Origin: Bifidobacteriaceae bacterium
GTDB lineage: Bacteria > Actinomycetota > Actinomycetes > Actinomycetales > WQXJ01
Direction of reading: 5' to 3'
Assembly (NCBI GenBank): GCA_031278675.1
Contig: JAITJY010000183.1
Location: 1-6,593, forward strand
DNA: 6,593 bases
Shown: piece after piece, positions 1-3,040 of the stretch
How positions within the stretch are numbered: the stretch's first letter is position 1
How the letters are laid out: every line of letters begins with the position of its first letter
Notes under the pieces: generated by a model
Database searches by the model: none
The model's input: the letters and a program-made list of their open reading frames with translations, nothing else
What the model was told of the DNA's origin: nothing
Position numbers and translations under genes: made by a program

Positions 1-1
1 C

Positions 2-430
2 GACCGCCCCAAGGCCATGGTGGCTGATCCGGCCCTGGCCCTCAGGCTCGCACGGGTCAAGCCCGCCAGCCTGGGGCCGCTGAGCGGCCAATTCCTGGGT
101 CCCGCCCTGGAGGGATTCGTGGCCGGGGAACTGGCGAAGCAACGCGGCTGGAGCGCCATCGGCTTCGACTTGTACCACTACCGCAGCTCCGGCGGCGTCG
201 AAGTCGACTTGGTGGTGGAATTGGAAGACGGCCGCCTTTACGGGATCGAGGTCAAGGCCACCCAGAGTGTCCTCGCAGGCCACGTCAAGAATCTGCGCCT
301 GTGGGCGGCCCGCCTGGGCGAGAGGTTCGCAGGCGGCGTGGTCCTCAGTTTGGCGGCCCGGGCCGGTTCCCACGGGGGTGGGATCTGGTCGCTGCCGCTC
401 GAGACCTTGTGGCGCCAGCCGGCCGTGTGA
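2..430 (+). CDS. AAA ATPase with DUF4143 domain, C-terminal part only (5' end outside window)
   Basis: The reading frame is open from the window edge (first full codons read DRPKAMVADPALA) to TGA at 428-430, so this is the last ~142 residues of a longer protein; the ATG at 17 is probably internal. Visible blocks match the C-terminal half of DUF4143 ATPases: a 'pK..mvDPaLa' strand at the left edge, then 'GpaLEgFVagEL', then 'YRSSGGVEVDLVVE' followed by 'GIEVKAT'. Counting from the ATG, E62/D64 and E78/K80 form a D...ExK pattern like that of PD-(D/E)XK nuclease folds; that catalysis occurs is inference. In the family, an N-terminal Walker-type AAA domain precedes this part; it would lie upstream of the window. 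The biological role of the family is not established; such genes are typically strain-variable. It converges on the sugar-kinase gene, 181 bp away. Family assignment is fairly secure, function is not. Confidence 0.8.
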   Translation, partial: DRPKAMVADPALALRLARVKPASLGPLSGQFLGPALEGFVAGELAKQRGWSAIGFDLYHYRSSGGVEVDLVVELEDGRLYGIEVKATQSVLAGHVKNLRLWAARLGERFAGGVVLSLAARAGSHGGGIWSLPLETLWRQPAV

Positions 431-461
431 GCGGACGCCGGGCAGACGGGATCGTGCGGAC

Positions 462-598
462 GGGGCGGCGGGTGGCGCCCCAGCGGCGATATGCCCCGGG
501 TGGCGGCCGGGCGGCATCGTCCATCGGGGAAGCCGAACGCCGCTGCGGAGGGCTGGCATCCCGGGGAAACCGGGCGGGGCGGCGGCGGGTGGCGCCCC
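462..598. repeat. Duplicated 17-nt hairpin-forming sequence between convergent genes
   Basis: GCGGCGGGTGGCGCCCC occurs identically at 465-481 and 582-598, 117 bp apart, inside the 181-bp gap between the ATPase and kinase stop codons. Each copy is preceded so that GGGGCG and CGCCCC can pair: 462-467 with 476-481 (8-nt loop) and 576-581 with 593-598 (11-nt loop). There is no T-tract, so a Rho-independent terminator is not supported in the classical form. No coding sequence is evident between 431 and 611. Confidence 0.5.
560..574. terminator. Weak hairpin between convergent genes, possible terminator
   Basis: CCCGG (560-564) can pair with CCGGG (570-574) across a GGAAA loop. It lies between two convergent stop codons (430 and 612), where a bidirectional terminator would be expected, but the stem is only 5 bp and no T-run follows on either strand. 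In sequence this GC-rich, short stems arise easily by chance. Confidence 0.2.
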
Positions 599-611
599 GG
601 CGGTTGGGCGG

Positions 612-1568
612 CTAGGCCGGGGGCGGGACCTTGCCGGTAGCGAGCGCCAAGGCGACCTCGCGGGCGGTCGGGATGGAGGGGCCCGCGCCGGGACGGTTCA
701 GCGAGATCGATGCGGCAGCGGTGGCCGCGCGGGTCGCTTCCGCGAGGGTCGCGCCCTCCGAGAGGCGGGCGGCCAACACCCCGTTGAAAGTGTCGCCGGC
801 GCCGGTGTGATCGACGGGCTCGACCGGCATGGCGCGGACCACCTCGGCGTCTTGGCCAGCCTGAGCCACGACCGAACCCTCGCCACCCTTGGTCATCACC
901 ACCGACGGGACCAGGCGCTGCAGGGCGCGGAGCAAGCTGCCATCATCAGAGGGGTACATCCCGAAATGCTGCGTCGCCAGCTCGCGCGCCCCGTGTTGCG
1001 AGACCACCAGCACATCGACATCCTTCAGCAAACCCGGCGGCAGGATTGAGGTCGGGGCTGCGTTCAGCACAAAGATTCCCCCAGACTGTTTAGTCGCGGC
1101 TGCGGCCTGAGCCACAGTGGCGACCGGCACTTCGAGTTGGGCCAGCACCACCCGGCTGGCGGCGATCAGTCCCAAACCGGCCTCGGTCACTTCGACCTGC
1201 GAGTTTGCTCCCGTCACCACAGTGACGACGTTCGCGCCTTCCGGGTCCACCATCACAATGGCGAGCCCCGTGGCGCAGTCCACGGTTCGCACAGCGCCGA
1301 TGTCGACCCCCGCCTCCTCCAAGAACGCCGCGAGCAGCGCCCCATCGCCGTCCGAACCCCAAGCGCTGATCAGCGCCGTGGGCACGCCCCCGGCCTTGGC
1401 CGCCGCGACCGCCTGGTTGGCTCCCTTCCCGCCCGGGAACCGCTCCGAGGCGGTGGCGATCACCGATTCCCCCGGATCCGGCCACTTCGGCACCTGGACC
1501 TCCAGGTCCACGTTGGCCGAGCCAACCACAACCACTTGGAACCCCTCGGACTGGGTATTGTGCAACAT
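612..1568 (-). CDS. rbsK: PfkB-family carbohydrate kinase, ribokinase-like
   Basis: A complete 318-residue cytoplasmic sugar kinase, expected to transfer phosphate from ATP to a sugar such as ribose (5-phosphate product). The length suits ribokinases (about 300-320). N-terminal sugar-binding N19/D21 sit in 'VGSANVDL', PfkB signature 1 is GGKGANQA at 46-53, and signature 2 is 'VDHTGAGDTFNG' at 252-263 with D259 as the catalytic base. The C-terminal 'NRPGAGPSIPTAREV' also matches ribokinases. Odd: the segment that normally reads like 'NEHEA', carrying the NXXE motif for Mg/phosphate handling, here reads SQHGA at 190-194, so both key residues are gone. Start ATG at 1568-1566 is fixed by GAGGAGG seven bases upstream. 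No ribose transporter, RbsD or LacI-type regulator lies in the window, so substrate and pathway are inferred from the family only; another PfkB substrate is possible. The gene symbol is by family resemblance. Confidence 0.85.
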   Translation of the reverse strand: MLHNTQSEGFQVVVVGSANVDLEVQVPKWPDPGESVIATASERFPGGKGANQAVAAAKAGGVPTALISAWGSDGDGALLAAFLEEAGVDIGAVRTVDCATGLAIVMVDPEGANVVTVVTGANSQVEVTEAGLGLIAASRVVLAQLEVPVATVAQAAAATKQSGGIFVLNAAPTSILPPGLLKDVDVLVVSQHGARELATQHFGMYPSDDGSLLRALQRLVPSVVMTKGGEGSVVAQAGQDAEVVRAMPVEPVDHTGAGDTFNGVLAARLSEGATLAEATRAATAAASISLNRPGAGPSIPTAREVALALATGKVPPPA

Positions 1569-1575
1569 GAGTGCG

Positions 1576-1582
1576 CCTCCTC
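1576..1582 (-). promoter_or_regulatory. Strong ribosome binding site of the sugar kinase
   Basis: On the minus strand GAGGAGG stands seven bases before the ATG at 1568, a near-perfect anti-SD match. It decides the start over any downstream alternative. Confidence 0.85.
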
Positions 1583-1648
1583 ATTGAACGGGTCGAGAAC
1601 ACGGGACCGGCGAGGTTCGCACCGCCCCGCTTGCAGGTGAGGCGGCGC

Positions 1649-1678
1649 ATTTTTCCCACCAAGACAAGCCTGCCACAA
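1649..1678 (-). promoter_or_regulatory. Candidate promoter upstream of the sugar kinase
   Basis: Reading the minus strand, TTGTGG (1678-1673) and AAAAAT (1654-1649) are spaced by 18 bp and lie about 80 bp before the kinase start. The -35 is fair and the -10 poor, so this is tentative. Overlapping it on the + strand, ACAAGCC occurs twice (1664-1670 and 1675-1681), 11 bp apart, i.e. about one helical turn, which could be a regulator site. The remainder of 1569-1857 shows no other gene I can support. Confidence 0.25.
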
Positions 1679-1857
1679 GCCGGGCCCCCAGTACACGGAC
1701 TGTTTCGCTCACCCGCCCGCCTGGCAGTTGGCGGACGGCACCAAACCGCAACCGAGTACGATGCCGCCCCCCAACAATCCGCCTTCCCGCCCCGTTTTGC
1801 GTAGGGCCGGGTCAGGGGTGGGCGGCGTATCTCATCTGGTGGGCGTTGCGGGTGGTG

Positions 1858-1992
1858 ATCGAGTTCCGCCAAGACCAACTCGCTGACCCCGAACGGCCCG
1901 GATGCCTGGCGGAACGCTTCAACGACCCGGTCATGGTCCGGCTCCGCCGCGTCCAGGTAGGCCAGCAGCGCGCTGGTGTCGACTATCACCAC
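1858..1992 (-). pseudogene. vapC: Truncated VapC-type PIN-domain toxin
   Basis: The GTG at 1992 (or the adjacent GTG at 1989) starts MVIVDTSALLAYLDAAE, the classic PIN-domain opening with catalytic D5, and continues to 'VSELVLAELD' with conserved acidic E43. From codon 46 (about position 1857) the frame reads proline/arginine-rich sequence unlike any PIN domain and runs on without stop into the kinase gene in another frame, until about 1090. The two later catalytic aspartates expected around residues 90-115 are therefore absent. Intact VapC proteins are about 130 residues RNases, so this copy should be inactive. The start overlaps the vapB stop (GTGGTGA), the usual translationally coupled antitoxin-toxin order. 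A one-base frame shift at the break gives 'ITTRNAHQMRYAAHP' then TGA at 1814-1812, compatible with a small deletion in 'ELDYLITTR', but that reconstruction is inference. Confidence 0.75.
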
Positions 1993-2351
1993 TGGCCGAA
2001 TCCGTCCAGATGCTCGTCGACGTGTCGGGCCAAGTCGGCTCCGCCGGAGAAGACATCGCTGGGCGGCAGCCGTCCGTCCATGACGCCCACCTCGGCGCTG
2101 ACCGCGTGGCGGATCAGGTCCGCGTCGGACACTCGGCGCGCGGCAGCCTCGATCTCCAACGCGCGCTTGAGGTTCTTGGGCAGGTAAACGGTGGTCTTGA
2201 ACTTGCCATACGCGCTACCAGCCGTCCGGTCCTGCTGCGGCAGCTCAGGTGTAAAGGTTTCGGCCACTTGGCGGGGCCGTCGGGACCGGCCTCCCGTTGG
2301 ATCATCGCGAAAAGGGTCGCGTGGCGCCTGGGTTGGCGTCACCGTTGCCAT
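1986..2351 (-). CDS. vapB: VapB-like ribbon-helix-helix antitoxin
   Basis: A 121-residue protein with a ribbon-helix-helix DNA-binding segment at about 51-90 ('FKTTVYLPKNLKRALEIEAA...SDADLIRHAV') and a C-terminal tail ending 'LARHVDEHLDGFG', the type of tail with which VapB proteins block the PIN active site. Such proteins bind and neutralise VapC and autorepress their own operon. The ATG at 2351 is preferred over the in-frame GTG at 2360 because AGGTGGAG lies immediately upstream of the ATG. The ~50 residues before the ribbon are hydrophilic, proline- and arginine-rich and unusual, since VapB proteins are normally 70-95 residues and open close to the ribbon. It overlaps the toxin start by 4-7 bp. 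With the toxin decayed it appears an orphan; it could protect against a related toxin elsewhere or be on its way out. RHH identity is secure, the vapB label follows from the PIN neighbour. Confidence 0.8.
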   Translation of the reverse strand: MATVTPTQAPRDPFRDDPTGGRSRRPRQVAETFTPELPQQDRTAGSAYGKFKTTVYLPKNLKRALEIEAAARRVSDADLIRHAVSAEVGVMDGRLPPSDVFSGGADLARHVDEHLDGFGQW

Positions 2352-2354
2352 GGT

Positions 2355-2362
2355 CTCCACCT
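2355..2362 (-). promoter_or_regulatory. Ribosome binding site deciding the vapB start
   Basis: Minus-strand AGGTGGAG ends three bases before ATG 2351 (AGGTGG has a 5-nt gap). The alternative in-frame GTG at 2360 lies inside this element and has no purine-rich sequence upstream, so ATG 2351 is the better start. Confidence 0.6.
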
Positions 2363-2364
2363 GC

Positions 2365-2376
2365 CGTACGTGATCA
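2365..2376. promoter_or_regulatory. Adjacent palindromes CGTACG and TGATCA upstream of vapB, possible operator
   Basis: Two perfect 6-bp palindromes abut (CGTACG 2365-2370, TGATCA 2371-2376) just before the vapB RBS. RHH antitoxins bind short palindromes over their own promoter, so this is a plausible autoregulatory site, but two 6-bp palindromes are weak evidence and no convincing -35/-10 pair accompanies them. Confidence 0.25.
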
Positions 2377-2419
2377 AGTCCGCAATGGCTCTAGGTGCCG
2401 CCATCGCGAGGGTCTACGT

Positions 2420-2462
2420 GGGGCGGTGGGGTGGTTTTGGGTTGGTTGGGTGGCGTGGGGGG
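2420..2462 (+). other. G-quadruplex-type G-run cluster
   Basis: Five runs of three or more G on the + strand (GGGG 2420-2423, GGGG 2428-2431, GGG 2439-2441, GGG 2448-2450, six G at 2457-2462) are separated by loops of 4, 7, 6 and 6 bases, fitting the standard G3+N1-7 quadruplex pattern. It lies between the vapB start and the 21-bp repeat cluster, in a noncoding stretch. Confidence 0.55.
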
Positions 2463-2504
2463 CCTTGAGCAAAGTCGGCCCGCGTCCGGCGCTGTCTGCG
2501 GCGT

Positions 2505-2556
2505 CGAGTGTTTCAATTTATCTCCTTTCCGGTGGCGAGTGTTTCAATTTATCTCC
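2505..2556 (+). repeat. 21-bp AT-rich repeat, forward tandem pair (copies 1 and 2)
   Basis: Two identical 21-bp units (CGA followed by GTGTTTCAATTTATCTCC) at 2505-2525 and 2536-2556, separated by a 10-nt spacer (TTTCCGGTGG), giving a 31-bp period, about three helical turns. The AT-rich core stands out sharply from its GC-rich surroundings. Copy 1 is extended to GTCGA at its left end, as are copies 3 and 5. Confidence 0.95.
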
Positions 2557-2602
2557 AGCCCAACCAAGCCCAAGACCCTGACCTGCAGTGATGCTGAGGG
2601 GC

Positions 2603-2654
2603 GGAGATAAATTGAAACACTCGACGAAATCCGGGAGATAAATTGAAACACTCG
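2603..2654 (-). repeat. 21-bp AT-rich repeat, inverted tandem pair (copies 3 and 4)
   Basis: The same 21-bp unit occurs on the minus strand at 2603-2623 and 2634-2654, again with a 10-nt spacer (ACGAAATCCG, unrelated to the first spacer) and the same 31-bp period. The pair is the mirror image of copies 1-2 across a 46-nt central segment (2557-2602), so a transcript through the region could fold copy 1 on copy 4 and copy 2 on copy 3. Confidence 0.95.
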
Positions 2655-2707
2655 CGGCCCCAGCCGACGAGTTGACACGCTCGGCGAGCCCATCGCGGCC
2701 CCAGCCG
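2652..2707 (+). repeat. 15-bp direct repeat between repeat copies 4 and 5
   Basis: TCGCGGCCCCAGCCG is present at 2652-2666 and 2693-2707, 41 bp apart. The first overlaps the end of repeat copy 4 and the second ends just before copy 5, suggesting a local duplication during growth of the cluster. Confidence 0.7.
2671..2683 (-). repeat. Degenerate partial copy of the 21-bp repeat
   Basis: GTTGACACGCTCG matches the end of the inverted unit, ATTGAAACACTCG, at 10 of 13 positions. It lies between copies 4 and 5 and may be a decayed remnant; at this length chance similarity cannot be excluded. Confidence 0.35.
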
Positions 2708-2710
2708 CGT

Positions 2711-2731
2711 CGAGTGTTTCAATTTATCTCC
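2711..2731 (+). repeat. 21-bp AT-rich repeat, single forward copy 5
   Basis: A fifth perfect copy of the unit, forward orientation, forming an inverted pair with copy 4 across a 56-nt loop (2655-2710). It is preceded by GCGT like copy 1. It lacks a partner at 31 bp. Confidence 0.95.
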
Positions 2732-2753
2732 CGGTCAGCGCCAAGGGGTGACG

Positions 2754-2831
2754 ATGGCCACCAACAAGGGGCAGATTTCATTCCGGGTCTTGTCCTCACA
2801 CGCCCTGGTCCCCGCTGAACACGAGTCGTGA
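2754..2831 (+). CDS. Possible 25-residue peptide, unsupported by homology
   Basis: ATG at 2754 opens a short frame (MATNKGQISFRVLSS...) ending at TGA 2829-2831. AAGGGG lies shortly upstream (2743-2748), a moderate SD match, and the frame starts just after repeat copy 5. I recognise no family; with 25 codons it may be chance or a scrap of a lost gene. The rest of 2732-2970 shows nothing else I can support. Confidence 0.12.
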   Translation: MATNKGQISFRVLSSHALVPAEHES

Positions 2832-2970
2832 ATCACCGAATCCGGTGCGACCACCGGAGCCGCCACACAGCCGACGCAGCAACACCCCGCAACCCCAACC
2901 AGCGGACTTTGCCAAGAGCCCTGCCCCAGTGGCCCGCGCCGACCTAGCGCCTCTAGCAGTCCCGGACGGC

Positions 2971-3033
2971 CCAGCCGCCCCAGCCGCCCCAGCCGGCCCA
3001 GCCGCCCAAGCCGCTCCAGCCGCCCCAGCGGCG
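2971..3033. repeat. 9-bp tandem repeat next to the leuS stop codon
   Basis: Seven imperfect units of CCAGCCGCC run without gap (2971-2979, 2980-2988, 2989-2997, 2998-3006, 3007-3015, 3016-3024, 3025-3033), with a further degenerate unit reaching the leuS TAG (3041-3043). On the minus strand this is the immediate 3' flank of leuS (GGCGGCTGG units). The period of 9 gives Pro-Ala-Ala codons on the + strand, producing an open frame that I do not regard as a gene (no SD, low complexity). No classical terminator for leuS is visible here. Confidence 0.85.
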
Positions 3034-3040
3034 CCCGCCG

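Noticed and set aside
1090..1857. Long continuation of the VapC frame to 300 codons
   Set aside because: After codon 45 it lacks PIN similarity and from 1568 downward it is an alternative frame of the sugar-kinase gene; open only because of high GC.
2603..2675. Mini-ORFs using GGAG and TTG inside the inverted repeats (GGAGATAAATTG)
   Set aside because: Each inverted copy offers an SD-like GGAG and a TTG five bases later, but the frames end after about 10 codons with unrelated peptides; probably coincidence.
2505..2731. CRISPR array
   Set aside because: Repeats are 21 bp with 10-nt spacers in pairs, in both orientations, with a lone fifth copy; no cas gene is present. The geometry does not fit any CRISPR type.
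2603..2731. Retron-type inverted repeats or integron attC sites
   Set aside because: No reverse transcriptase or integrase lies in the window, and the 21-mer lacks attC core features.
2361..3040. Insertion sequence or transposon remnant
   Set aside because: No transposase-like coding sequence and no target-site duplication around the repeats could be identified.
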